Positions 1 to 8,645 are shown, counted from the stretch's first letter. The stretch: 26,439 bases of DNA from Desulfocapsa sp. (GCA_029934815.1 JAOZLM010000004.1:1-26439); one strand, 5' to 3'. The notes: a model not told the origin generated them from the sequence alone. Numbers and translations are program-made.

Positions 1-45
1 TCCGGAATGACCAAGGCGGTGGCTGAGCTTTAGTGGTAATCAAAT

Positions 46-1410
46 TTAAATAAAATTTTTGCGATCCAAGCCATGATTTACCATTTTCTGGTTCAATGTC
101 CTGCGTGGTAAATCAAGAGCTGCCATGACCCCTTGAATATTTCCTTGATGCTTTTTTAATGATTGTTCGATTAACTGTTTTTCGACACTCTGCATTTGTT
201 CAGTAAGGCTGGCTGTTACTTCAGGAAATTGCGTGTTTGTCGGCGTGAGTATAGTTTGCAGCCTATTCTGAACCGGGATGGAACTGAGTACATATCTTTG
301 TGCTGCATTTTTGAGTTCTCTTACATTTCCGGGCCACTCATAAGAAAGCAGTGCACCTATTGATGCACTGCCAAGTGCCGGAACTTCCCGTTCATAAGAT
401 GCCGCTGCACGGCTTACAAAATATTCAAACAGAAGAACAACATCATCTTCCCTCTCGCATAACGGTGGAACGTGTAGGTGAATGACATTTAAACGAAAGT
501 AGAGATCACTGCGAAAAGTTCCATCTTCTATTCCTTTTTCCGGTTCTGTATTGCTTGCACTGACAACCCTCAAATCCACGGGAATTAGTTTGTTTGCACC
601 AAGGCGCTCAATCTCTCTTTCCTGAAACGCACGCAATATTTTCACTTGCAGATGCATGGGCATACAGGTTATTTCATCAAGGAACAGTGTTCCGCCACCC
701 GCGTGTTCTATCTTACCTATCCTCTGTTTCAGGGCTCCGGTAAATGCTCCCGGTTCGTGGCCAAAAAGTTCACTTTCAAAGATTGCTTCAGGAATGGCAC
801 CACAGTTTATAGGGACAAAATTTCCTTTTTTACGGCTTCCGTATTCATGGAGGCAACGTGCAACCACCTCTTTGCCACTGCCGGTTTCACCAGTGATCAT
901 AACATTTACATCGGTGTCGGCAACTTCCAGAATTTCCTGACGCAGCGCCCGGATAACTGCTGAATTACCAATTAACTGCTGCTCGATATTTGCTTCACCA
1001 AGCAGTTTTTTGTGCAGATCTCTGTTCTCAAGAACAAGGGTTCTTTTTTCACAGGCTCTTCGGACCACATCGAGCAGATGATCAGGCTCAAAGGGTTTTT
1101 CTATAAAATCATAGGCACCGTCACGTATTGCTTTTACTGCCATTGAGACATCACCATGCCCTGTAACCAGTACAATTGGCAAATCTTTGTCAAGCAGCGT
1201 TACTTTTTTTTGTAATTCAAGGCCGGTCATCCCCGGCATTTTCACATCGGCAACAATCGCACCGCTGAATGTCGGATCCAGCACTGCTAATAATTCATTA
1301 GCATCGGAAAATTCGGTAACTTCAAAGTCGGCAAGCTCAAACCACTGGACAATAGCAGCCCGCATATCAACATTGTCATCAACAATGAACACTTTATTAC
1401 TCTTTCTCAT
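46..1410 (-). CDS. dctD: DctD-like sigma-54 dependent response regulator
   Basis: This is a 454-residue NtrC-family transcription activator. It has a receiver domain (residues about 5-120) with acidic pocket DD near residue 11 and phospho-acceptor Asp55. The central AAA+ sigma-54 interaction domain has Walker A GETGSGKE at about 174, the GAFTGA loop at 221-226 that contacts sigma-54, and Walker B LFLDE at about 242. A Fis-type helix-turn-helix occupies roughly residues 419-445. I chose the ATG at 1410 because it overlaps the kinase stop codon as ATGA, a translational coupling arrangement; an in-frame ATG 13 codons upstream would lie inside the kinase gene. The partner kinase resembles DctB, so C4-dicarboxylate or another carboxylate is the likely signal, but the true target is inferred. 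It could equally be named as a generic NtrC-family regulator. Confidence 0.9.
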   Translation of the reverse strand: MRKSNKVFIVDDNVDMRAAIVQWFELADFEVTEFSDANELLAVLDPTFSGAIVADVKMPGMTGLELQKKVTLLDKDLPIVLVTGHGDVSMAVKAIRDGAYDFIEKPFEPDHLLDVVRRACEKRTLVLENRDLHKKLLGEANIEQQLIGNSAVIRALRQEILEVADTDVNVMITGETGSGKEVVARCLHEYGSRKKGNFVPINCGAIPEAIFESELFGHEPGAFTGALKQRIGKIEHAGGGTLFLDEITCMPMHLQVKILRAFQEREIERLGANKLIPVDLRVVSASNTEPEKGIEDGTFRSDLYFRLNVIHLHVPPLCEREDDVVLLFEYFVSRAAASYEREVPALGSASIGALLSYEWPGNVRELKNAAQRYVLSSIPVQNRLQTILTPTNTQFPEVTASLTEQMQSVEKQLIEQSLKKHQGNIQGVMAALDLPRRTLNQKMVNHGLDRKNFI

Positions 1411-3173
1411 TTCGTTGGTTCCCTGTTGCTGAGGTGTTGCGGAAGACAAACAATAAAGGTTGCTCCTCCGTATTCGTTTTCTGTTGCCCGGATTGTACCG
1501 CCAATTTCATTGATAATCCTGAAAGAAATGGAAAGCCCAAGCCCTAAACCTTCTCCAGCACCTTTTGTTGTGAAAAAGGGCTCAAAGAGCTGTCGCATGG
1601 ACTCAGGGTCAATTCCGTGTCCGCTATCAGAGATATGTAACTCGGCATTTGTTTCTTTGTTGATTAAAACAATAGTAAGCTGTTTTTTTGTAGAGTTTGC
1701 CATGGAATCAATGGCATTTCGGATCAGATTGATTAGTACCTGATCAATCTTTACAGGATCCGCAAGTACAGTAATTGGTGTCTCACAGAGTTCCAGATTG
1801 ACCATAACACCTGCCGGGCGAATCTGATTTTCAAGCATAAACTGAACACGGTTAATTCTGTCCTGCAAATTTACCGGCTCAAATTCACCATCACTTTTTC
1901 TGGCAAAAGATTTTAGCTGGGAGGTGATCGAGCCCATATGTTCTGTCAGGTCACTTATAATATCCAGATTTTGTAATACCATCTGTTTTTTGTCTTTTTC
2001 GAAGAATTTTCTGCAACTGGCTGCGTATGTCCGGATGGCAGCAATCGGTTGGTTAAGCTCATGGGAGATCACGGCAGACATTTGTCCCAGTGCTGCAAGT
2101 TTGCCGGCTTGAATTACCTCTTGCTGGGTTTCACGCAGTTCCTTTTCTGTTCTGCTGTGTTCTTTTATTTCAAGCTGTAAACGTTTATTGATTTTAGACA
2201 GTTTTTTTGCGTGGCTGGCTCTTCTGTTGGATATTCTTTTCAATCGCCTTTCTCTCAGATAGAGCGTAAGAAGAAGAATTAAAAAGAGGGTCACTGCAGC
2301 AATGGTGACGGTGCCAAAAATCAGCTTCCTGGCTTCGGTGAGTGAGGCTAAATAATAAATTCTCCATTGAAATTCCGGCAGTTTTCTCGAGCTGAGAAGG
2401 TACGTGGCACCGGAAAGGCTAATCACATCATCGGCAAATAACTGTGATTTTTTAAAACCAAGTGGTTGGATAGTAATGCCATGGTATTGTTTTTCTTCTT
2501 TTATTGTAACAATAGTTTCAGATGCTAAAGGTTCCAGACTTTTATATTTGTATTGTGATAATGATGAAAGAAACAGGATACCGTTTTTATCGCCTACAAG
2601 TACCATCTCGCCGCCTTCGAGCCAGCTTTTTTCCAGTGGTGTTAAATCAATTTTCACCACTGCTACTCCGATCACAGTGTTACCGGCAAAATTGTAAATG
2701 GGGGCTGAGAAAAAATAGCCTGGACGGCTGGTAGTTACACCAATTGCAAAAAATCCTGATGCTACGCCTTCCATTGCATCTTTGAAATAAGGCCGGAAAC
2801 CATAGTTTTTTCCAACAAAACTTAAATCCTCATGCCAGTTACTTGAACAGAGTGTCACGCCTGCCGAATTCATTATAAATAGCGCTGCAGATCCTGCCTG
2901 TTTGTTTACGACTGTCAGATATCTGTTTACCTGTTTGCTATCGCCGTTTCCCTGAAGAATATGTTGAATGTTATGGTTTTTCGCGAGAAGAAAGGGCAGG
3001 TAACTGTATTTTTCAAGCGCACCCTGTACTGTTCCGGCATAGAGATTTAATCGTGCCTCTCCTGTTTCCCGCAACGAAGAGAGAACCATTGATTTACTCA
3101 ATTGATACACTTGCCAAATGGAGAACAGAGCCATTGCTAATGCTATCAGTATGCCAATGGGTCGTTTTTTCAT
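1407..3173 (-). CDS. dctB: DctB-like membrane sensor histidine kinase
   Basis: This 588-residue sensor kinase has an N-terminal transmembrane helix (about 7-25), a large periplasmic region of the double-Cache type seen in DctB (about 30-280), and a second membrane helix (about 284-306). A coiled-coil linker (about 310-355) leads to the HisKA dimerisation domain with the motif SHELNQP, phospho-acceptor His371. The C-terminal ATPase domain has N-box Asn486 (NLIRNAIDSM), DSGHGI at about 516-521 and GLGLGLS at about 543. The Cache domain of this family binds small carboxylates in the periplasm. The gene overlaps its response regulator by 4 bases (ATGA). No good ribosome binding site is visible before the ATG, and only about 30 bases separate the start from repeat copy A, so the promoter must lie in or beyond the repeat. 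Confidence 0.9.
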   Translation of the reverse strand: MKKRPIGILIALAMALFSIWQVYQLSKSMVLSSLRETGEARLNLYAGTVQGALEKYSYLPFLLAKNHNIQHILQGNGDSKQVNRYLTVVNKQAGSAALFIMNSAGVTLCSSNWHEDLSFVGKNYGFRPYFKDAMEGVASGFFAIGVTTSRPGYFFSAPIYNFAGNTVIGVAVVKIDLTPLEKSWLEGGEMVLVGDKNGILFLSSLSQYKYKSLEPLASETIVTIKEEKQYHGITIQPLGFKKSQLFADDVISLSGATYLLSSRKLPEFQWRIYYLASLTEARKLIFGTVTIAAVTLFLILLLTLYLRERRLKRISNRRASHAKKLSKINKRLQLEIKEHSRTEKELRETQQEVIQAGKLAALGQMSAVISHELNQPIAAIRTYAASCRKFFEKDKKQMVLQNLDIISDLTEHMGSITSQLKSFARKSDGEFEPVNLQDRINRVQFMLENQIRPAGVMVNLELCETPITVLADPVKIDQVLINLIRNAIDSMANSTKKQLTIVLINKETNAELHISDSGHGIDPESMRQLFEPFFTTKGAGEGLGLGLSISFRIINEIGGTIRATENEYGGATFIVCLPQHLSNREPTK

Positions 3174-3202
3174 TGCTGGTTCAGATGGTTAAGGTGTCAC
3201 TT

Positions 3203-3328
3203 ATGGATTCGTAAAAACTCTTCATCTTCTTTGTTACTGCAAATTTCATATTATTTCAACGTACCTTAGTACGCCGAAATAATATGAAATTTCCGTGCCT
3301 CGAACATGAAGTTTTTTACAAACCCATC
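3203..3328. repeat. Dispersed GTAAAAA-ended palindromic repeat, copy A
   Basis: Read on the minus strand this element begins GATGGGTTTGTAAAAAACT, continues with TTCATGTTCGAGG, and ends GAAGATGAAGAGTTTTTAC plus a CCAT terminus. These ends match the copies at 23153-23278 and 26376 onward. The core is a long hairpin: AAATTTCATATTATTTC at 3241-3257 pairs perfectly with 3276-3292, and CGTAC (3260-3264) pairs with GTACG (3269-3273) around a CTTA loop. The interior arms differ from those of the other copies although the ends are the same. It lies between dctB and the small ORF at 3602. Confidence 0.85.
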
Positions 3329-3344
3329 TTGGATTTGGACTTTT

Positions 3345-3422
3345 GTAGGAGGCCGCCCCCGCGGCCGATTCTAAAGAGTATACTTTTTACCACCTGTGAT
3401 CGTTCGCAGGGCGAACTCCTAC
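3345..3422. repeat. REP doublet (REPIN-like)
   Basis: Two inverted units face each other. The first is GTAGGA followed by the hairpin GGCCGC-CCCC-GCGGCC (3345-3366). The second, on the minus strand, is GTAGGA followed by GTTCGC-CCT-GCGAAC (3422 down to 3402). A GTAG/GGAG-type head in front of an imperfect GC-rich palindrome is the signature of REP sequences mobilised by RAYT (TnpA-REP) proteins, and two inverted REPs make a REPIN. No RAYT gene is in the window. The doublet sits about 16 bases from repeat copy A. The rest of 3174-3601 is AT-rich with no coding potential that I can see. Confidence 0.7.
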
Positions 3423-3573
3423 CATCAGTTGTTATTCCATAGAATTCTACCTGTCGTCGTTTGGCTGGCTGAGTTTCATACGTAATCAGAAAAGAAAATG
3501 AATAAATGGGTATTTTTACCGATTTGAAAACAATTTTTTAATGGTAGATAACATTAAATCAAGTCGAAAAAAC

Positions 3574-3579
3574 TATAAT
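3574..3579 (+). promoter_or_regulatory. TATAAT -10 box before the small ORF
   Basis: A perfect TATAAT hexamer lies 22 bases before the ATG at 3602. No convincing -35 hexamer sits 16-18 bases further upstream, so this is a weak promoter call, and AT-rich sequence can produce the hexamer by chance. Confidence 0.3.
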
Positions 3580-3601
3580 TCATAAAAACAGAAAAGAGCA
3601 C

Positions 3602-3790
3602 ATGAGAACTGAACAATTACAATTAAGACCAGTAGGTAAGGGGTTTGTAGTCGCTAGATCCAATGACGGTTTGCCCCCAATGAGACGCCTGGTTAAGGCG
3701 TATCTGAGTATTGATAAGAAGCCATACATCAAGCTGGACGGAAAGATTTCCCCTTTACTTCCAAGCCATAAATTTATTTCCGGAAACTAG
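3602..3790 (+). CDS. Small basic protein of unknown function (62 aa)
   Basis: I do not recognise this protein. It is rich in Lys and Arg, has no membrane segment or signal peptide, and contains the segments PVGKGFVVARS, PPMRRLVKAYL and KKPYIKLDGK, which suggest a compact beta-containing basic domain. Support for it being real is modest: an AAAAGAG purine tract 3 bases before the ATG, a TATAAT 22 bases upstream, and a stop codon placed one base from the stop of the convergent transporter gene. It is isolated on the plus strand between dctB and the transporter, behind two repeat elements. It may be a genuine small gene or a chance ORF. Confidence 0.45.
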   Translation: MRTEQLQLRPVGKGFVVARSNDGLPPMRRLVKAYLSIDKKPYIKLDGKISPLLPSHKFISGN

Positions 3791-3791
3791 C

Positions 3792-5378
3792 TCACCGTTT
3801 ATCGCTGGTATTCTTTTTATGCATTCGCTGCAAAACAATAGCAAGTCCTGCCGATAAGAGGCATAGGCATGCTGCCAGAGTGAATGCCGCAGCGTAACTT
3901 CCGGTGAGAACTTTAGCAAAGTTGCCAGCAGCAATTCCTACTACTCCTGCAATACCATAAGCTGTAAACACCCATCCGTAGTTTGCTCCAAGATGTTTTG
4001 CTCCGAAGAAATCTGCAGTGGCAGACGGGAAGAGGGCAAAATTCCCACCAAAATTAAAACCTACCAGAGCCGCTCCTATACTAAGTGTTGCTTCTGTTTT
4101 CATTCCAGCCAGAAAAAACATCACTCCAGCCTGCAGGGAAAACATGGCAACAAAGGTTGCAGTGCGGCCAATTTTGTCGGAGAGAAATCCCCATACTATT
4201 CGGCCAACGGCATTGAAAATTGCCAGCAGCCCAACAGCTGCCGCACCTTTTAACATAATGTCACTTTTTTCGGTGGCCGTTAATATCCTTCCGGCCTCAC
4301 TTGCTGCAATTACCAGTTGCTCTCCTGCAAAGACTTTTATAATTCCAATAACCATTAATCCGGCCATAGCACCACTGAAAAACATCAGCCACAGCAGATA
4401 AAATGCCGGATCTTTTAGTGTCTCCTGCCAGGTTGAGTCCGGCAGTATTTTTTGTTGCTGTACAGTTTCAGTGGATGGCGGATTGCAAAGCATCATTGCG
4501 CCAATGGTGATTCCCACAATGCAGATCACGCCGTGCATAATAAAAAACGGGAATATCCCCTGTTGACTGATATAGCCAAGTGCTCCCCATTTCTGGCTGA
4601 AAAGATAGGCGCCAAGGCCAAAACCGGCAACAGCTATGCCGCTTACCAGCCCTTTTTGCTCGGGGAACCATTTTACAAGTGCTGCAATGGGGCATACGTA
4701 AGCAAAACCGATACCGGCACCAGCCATAAAGCCGATGGTTCCCCACAGAAGGAGCAGACGATCCAGTTCTGCAACTTTACCAACATATTGATTGCCAAGC
4801 ATGATACTCGCTACGATGCAGGTGGTCATGATTCCCATGGGTGTATATCGAACAATGACCGATTCTTTATCCAGATGTCCAAGGAAGGTATCGAACAGCA
4901 TAAGGATTAGCAGGGTAACAACACCCGCAAAAAGGGCGTGGGCCAGATAAAAAACAATGGCGTTGGTCATAAGCCCTGCATAAATAAAACCGGTTCCCAT
5001 TAGCAGGCCGCCAATCACGGCCGGAATGGTCGGGCCTTTTACGTCCTGCACACGACCGGCGATCACCATAACAGTTGCAAAACTTAAGATGCAGATGGAA
5101 AATGCATATTTGAGAATGCCCTGTTGTTTGGCGAGTTCAACATTGAGGGCAATTTCATCTTTTACGATGATGGTATCTGGATGAATATTTTCGCTTCCGG
5201 AAGTTATTTGCTGGGCTTCAGTAATGATGGTGGGGAAGATATTTGCTGTTAATGGCTCCCAGAATATTGAGTAACCGTAGACTGTGCCTAAGATGAGCTG
5301 TACCAGAATAGCACCGGCAAGAACTTGAAAACGCTTGTTTCTGTTTGGACTAATGGCTTCGGGTGTCGAACTTGTCAT
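3792..5378 (-). CDS. OFA-family major facilitator transporter
   Basis: This 528-residue inner-membrane transporter has about 12 hydrophobic helices. Its first helix (about 17-39) carries the LGTVYGYSIF segment typical of the oxalate/formate antiporter (OFA) branch of the MFS. It has an unusually long polar loop after helix 1 (about 45-85). Later segments such as GRIVWGFLSDKIGR (about 390) match the MFS loop between helices 8 and 9, and FNFGGNFALFPSATADFFG is the OFA-like helix 10-11 region. The start is supported by a strong CAGGGGGA ribosome binding site. Family members move small mono- or dicarboxylates; the substrate cannot be read from sequence. DctBD encoded downstream on the same strand could regulate it, but no sigma-54 promoter is visible in the 102-base gap upstream. 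Confidence 0.88.
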   Translation of the reverse strand: MTSSTPEAISPNRNKRFQVLAGAILVQLILGTVYGYSIFWEPLTANIFPTIITEAQQITSGSENIHPDTIIVKDEIALNVELAKQQGILKYAFSICILSFATVMVIAGRVQDVKGPTIPAVIGGLLMGTGFIYAGLMTNAIVFYLAHALFAGVVTLLILMLFDTFLGHLDKESVIVRYTPMGIMTTCIVASIMLGNQYVGKVAELDRLLLLWGTIGFMAGAGIGFAYVCPIAALVKWFPEQKGLVSGIAVAGFGLGAYLFSQKWGALGYISQQGIFPFFIMHGVICIVGITIGAMMLCNPPSTETVQQQKILPDSTWQETLKDPAFYLLWLMFFSGAMAGLMVIGIIKVFAGEQLVIAASEAGRILTATEKSDIMLKGAAAVGLLAIFNAVGRIVWGFLSDKIGRTATFVAMFSLQAGVMFFLAGMKTEATLSIGAALVGFNFGGNFALFPSATADFFGAKHLGANYGWVFTAYGIAGVVGIAAGNFAKVLTGSYAAAFTLAACLCLLSAGLAIVLQRMHKKNTSDKR

Positions 5379-5480
5379 ATTTTCCCCCTGTTATGAAAGA
5401 ATATTATCACGTTTATTCTTTTATTTTCTCATATATGTGATCAAAATGACAGAGAAGAATTTACTTTTGTGAGGTTTGTT

Positions 5481-7745
5481 TTAACAGGTGAGAGCTCTGT
5501 AGATTTCAGGCATACGCACAGGAAGTTTACGAACATCATCAATAAAAATATAGTTGGCAGGGCCATACATGTGTTTCATGTATTCCTTTGCTTCCTGGTC
5601 TATAGTGATACAAAAAGGATGAATATCAGCCGTTTTGGCTTCAAGAAGGGCGTGTCTGGTATCTTCAATTGCGTATTGCCCTTTATAATCGTCATAATCC
5701 TCAGGCTTTCCGTCAGTAAGAGTGATTATAAGACGGGCTTTGGCATCCACGTCTTGCAGGATATTTGTGGCGTGACGAATGGCTGGCCCCATTCGTGTGT
5801 ATTCGCTGGGAGTGATGGATGTCAGGCGTTCTTTCACTTTATCACCATAACTTTCTTCCAGATGTTTAACGTGGAAGAATTCACAACGCGAACGCCGCAT
5901 TCCGGAGAATCCGTAAATTCCGTATCTGTCTCCAAGGACTTCCATGGCTTCTGCCATGAGCACCAGCGATTCTTTCAGGGCTCTGTTGATCCAGCCGGTG
6001 GTGGAGTTCGACATATCGACCAGAAAGAGTACGGCGATATCCCGTTCATCCCGTTGCAACCGGATAAATAAACGATCCGATCCGGGAAGCCCTGCTTTTG
6101 TATCTGAGATCGATTCGACCAGTGCGTCAAAGTCAATATCGTCCCCTTCACGCTGGCGTTTTACAAAATGTTCCTGGCTGCGCATCATCTCAAACTGATG
6201 ACGCAAACGGATGGTTAAACCATGATATTTGTCGAGGGTGTTACGGATAAATGAAGAATAGACAGGTGTCAGTGATTTACAATGAAGTGTGCACCAGTTC
6301 TTTCGGTATCCCTGGCGTCTGTAATCCCACTCGTCGTAGAAAATACCTGCATTGCCCTCTGGGGTTTGCTCGGTTTTTGTGGAACCTGTGATATCCTGTT
6401 CAAGCATTAATTTTCCGGCTTTTCCGGCAGCACTGGATATGAATTTTGCCGGAAGGTGGCCAAATTCTTTTAGAAAAGTTTTACTGAATGCTTCCAGTTC
6501 CGGTGGCAAGTCGATCTCCTGATTATTAATGGTAACAAGGAGTGGTGCATCAGGTTCCTCTTTAGCGGTACCTGCAAATTCGCTGTCAACGATCATGCTT
6601 ATATCTGATTCGGCAAGAATGTTTCCACTCTTTTTATCCTGATCCTCCTGCATTAATTTTGCCAGTTCTTTTTTGGAGAGGGAAAGCAGGTGGGTGGCCA
6701 TAAGATCGCTCAGCTCTTCACCCATTTGCTGTTCTTTTATCTTTCCGGCCGTTACCACCGTGCTGAGTTTAAATACTCCCTGAAATGAAAAGGTTTTTAC
6801 CAGCAATTCGGTGTCTTGTTCCTGTTTTATATCCTGACATAATGCTTCTGTGATCCGCATTGAATCATGTGGGCTTGCCTGTCCCGTAATAAATGCGTTG
6901 CGATCATTGCTGTTTAATATTTCTGACAACAATGCGGCCATATCTTCTTTGTTTACAATGATGGCGAATTGGAGAGCAGATAGTGGTGAAATTTTGTGAA
7001 ACCTGTCTCGTAATTTGCTGAAAATATGTTTCTCGGCTGCTCTCATAAGGCCGGGCAGTTCCTGGTTTAGGAAAACCCGCACGCGAATAGATTCGAGGTT
7101 TTGGTAAATGCTGCTTGCGAGGTGAGGGGAGGCGAACCCTTGGAAAAAATCAACGAGATCCCTGGTTTTATTTGGGCTGCTTAAAAAACTGTTACAGACT
7201 ATGAATCCCCACTGAAAAGTGAGTATTAATTTGTAAAAGAGAAAGTTTTCATCAATATTTTCAGAAAAACTGATCTCATCAGGGACAAAAATAGTCTTTG
7301 TATCTGTGAAGCACTGGCGGGACACAGCGATGCGCAGATCATCACGGGCGATGCCTCTGATATAAGGCAGGAGCTGTTTACCGGCAATGCTAAGTGGTAA
7401 GCCTCCGCTGCCGTCAAGTTTGGCAAGATATTCCTTGAGATCATCTTGCATAAAACGCTGGGCGGCACGCAACCCTTTTGTTTCATAGAGATCAAGGGTG
7501 ATTCCTATCCAGCGTGGAACCTGTTCAATGGATAATGTACGCAAGGCTTTCGGCAGCAGCCGCAGGAAATCGTAACAGAGAGAATGGGACACTGGCCAGA
7601 TAACCGGCACGTGACCCAATGCTGCTTCACAGATTGCTTCGCTTTCGTCGGCAAAAGGATCCAGTACTTCCTCTACGTCCCATTCGTTTGGGATATCGGG
7701 GGCGACCAGATCGTAAAAACGTTTTGCAAGTGTTGCAGGGCGCAT
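5481..7745 (-). CDS. norD: NorD/CbbO-type VWA-domain protein
   Basis: This 754-residue cytoplasmic protein ends in a von Willebrand A domain (about 570-750). Its metal-ion-dependent adhesion site is complete: DMSNS at 577-581, Thr650 and Asp678. The long alpha-helical N-terminal part has the length expected of NorD/CbbO proteins. In characterised systems these act with the NorQ/CbbQ AAA+ ring to remodel or activate a metalloenzyme, inserting iron into nitric oxide reductase or reactivating Rubisco. Its start lies one base after the norQ stop (TGATATG), so the two are co-translated. Neither norBC nor Rubisco genes are in the window, so the client enzyme is unknown. The symbol reflects family only. 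Confidence 0.87.
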   Translation of the reverse strand: MRPATLAKRFYDLVAPDIPNEWDVEEVLDPFADESEAICEAALGHVPVIWPVSHSLCYDFLRLLPKALRTLSIEQVPRWIGITLDLYETKGLRAAQRFMQDDLKEYLAKLDGSGGLPLSIAGKQLLPYIRGIARDDLRIAVSRQCFTDTKTIFVPDEISFSENIDENFLFYKLILTFQWGFIVCNSFLSSPNKTRDLVDFFQGFASPHLASSIYQNLESIRVRVFLNQELPGLMRAAEKHIFSKLRDRFHKISPLSALQFAIIVNKEDMAALLSEILNSNDRNAFITGQASPHDSMRITEALCQDIKQEQDTELLVKTFSFQGVFKLSTVVTAGKIKEQQMGEELSDLMATHLLSLSKKELAKLMQEDQDKKSGNILAESDISMIVDSEFAGTAKEEPDAPLLVTINNQEIDLPPELEAFSKTFLKEFGHLPAKFISSAAGKAGKLMLEQDITGSTKTEQTPEGNAGIFYDEWDYRRQGYRKNWCTLHCKSLTPVYSSFIRNTLDKYHGLTIRLRHQFEMMRSQEHFVKRQREGDDIDFDALVESISDTKAGLPGSDRLFIRLQRDERDIAVLFLVDMSNSTTGWINRALKESLVLMAEAMEVLGDRYGIYGFSGMRRSRCEFFHVKHLEESYGDKVKERLTSITPSEYTRMGPAIRHATNILQDVDAKARLIITLTDGKPEDYDDYKGQYAIEDTRHALLEAKTADIHPFCITIDQEAKEYMKHMYGPANYIFIDDVRKLPVRMPEIYRALTC

Positions 7746-7746
7746 A

Positions 7747-8559
7747 TCAGAATACTGAACTGACCATTTCCTGCAACGCTCCCAGCAGTTCAGGGTCGTC
7801 GCTTAGTGGTTCAATTAGTGCTGCCCGACAGGCGGTGTGAATATCTATTCCACTGCTTAACAGCTGCCCGGTCTGGATTAGTAGTCTGGTGGATGCTCCT
7901 TCGGCAAGACCTGATTCTTTGAGGCTTCTGGTCATTTCGGCAAGTTTCACTAATGATTCGGCAACTTCCTGTGTTACATGTCCCTCACGCAAAACGATTG
8001 CAGTTTCCATTTTTGCTTCGGGATAGTCAAAGGAGAGCGCCACAAAGCGCTGTCTGGTGGATGGTTTTAAATCTTTTAAAACACTTTGATATCCGGGATT
8101 ATACGATACGCTGATCATGAAATCGGGTGGCGCACTGAGAAGCTCTCCACGTTTCTCAACAGGAAGTTCCCGGCGGTCATCAGCCAGAGGATGGATAACC
8201 ACTGTGGTATCTTTTCTGGCTTCCACAATCTCGTCAAGGTAACAGATCGCACCATGGCGGACTGCAAGAGTTAAAGGCCCGTCAGTCCATACAGCTTCGC
8301 CGGAACGGATGAGATAACGCCCCACAAGATCACTGGTGGAAAGGTCATCATGGCAGGAGACCGTAATTAATGGAAGTTTGAGTTTCCAGGCCAAAAATTG
8401 CATAAACCGTGTTTTACCGCAACCAGTTGGTCCTTTTAACAGAAGTGGCAAACCATTTTTGTGTGCGGCAAGGGCAATTTCTATTTCGGAACCCGTTGCC
8501 AGATAATACGGTTTTTTGGTGATCAGGTGCTCTTCCAGACGTTGATTTTGCTGCTTCAT
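7747..8559 (-). CDS. norQ: NorQ/CbbQ-type MoxR AAA+ ATPase
   Basis: This 270-residue MoxR-family ATPase has Walker A GPTGCGKT at 43-50, Walker B ICYLDE at 105-110, sensor-1 Asn154 in VSYNPGYQS, and the STRQRF arginine segment at about 167-172. The C-terminal about 75 residues match the CbbQ_C lid region. It forms a hexameric ring in characterised homologues and works with the VWA protein encoded directly downstream. A GGAG ribosome binding site precedes the ATG. It is the first gene of a two-gene minus-strand operon that diverges from nrdJ. Confidence 0.92.
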   Translation of the reverse strand: MKQQNQRLEEHLITKKPYYLATGSEIEIALAAHKNGLPLLLKGPTGCGKTRFMQFLAWKLKLPLITVSCHDDLSTSDLVGRYLIRSGEAVWTDGPLTLAVRHGAICYLDEIVEARKDTTVVIHPLADDRRELPVEKRGELLSAPPDFMISVSYNPGYQSVLKDLKPSTRQRFVALSFDYPEAKMETAIVLREGHVTQEVAESLVKLAEMTRSLKESGLAEGASTRLLIQTGQLLSSGIDIHTACRAALIEPLSDDPELLGALQEMVSSVF

Positions 8560-8616
8560 TTATTTGTGTAGGCTCCAGACTTTTTTTGTTGTGAGAAAAT
8601 GAAAAGTACAGGCTAT

Positions 8617-8645
8617 ATGATGTGAACGAAAAGTCTATCCGTCAA
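8617..8645 (-). promoter_or_regulatory. Candidate promoter of norQ-norD
   Basis: On the minus strand TTGACG (8645-8640) is followed after 17 bases by CATCAT (8622-8617), four of six matches to a -10 box. It would give a 5' leader of about 50 bases. The rest of the 315-base gap 8560-8874 holds the nrdJ control region and otherwise nothing I recognise. Confidence 0.3.

Noticed and set aside
1..33. In-frame tail SGMTKAVAEL followed by TAG at the window start
   Set aside because: It could be the end of a plus-strand gene cut by the window edge, but ten residues give no family match and open frames of this length are common by chance.
5379..5480. Sigma-54 promoter in front of the OFA transporter, expected if DctD controls it
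   Set aside because: No TGGCAC-N5-TTGC-like pair is present on the minus strand in this gap. A TTGAT-CACA-TATGA stretch resembles a CRP/FNR site only poorly.
5469..6071. 200-codon open frame on the plus strand
   Set aside because: Antisense to the VWA domain of norD; composition looks like a reverse shadow and there is no ribosome binding site.
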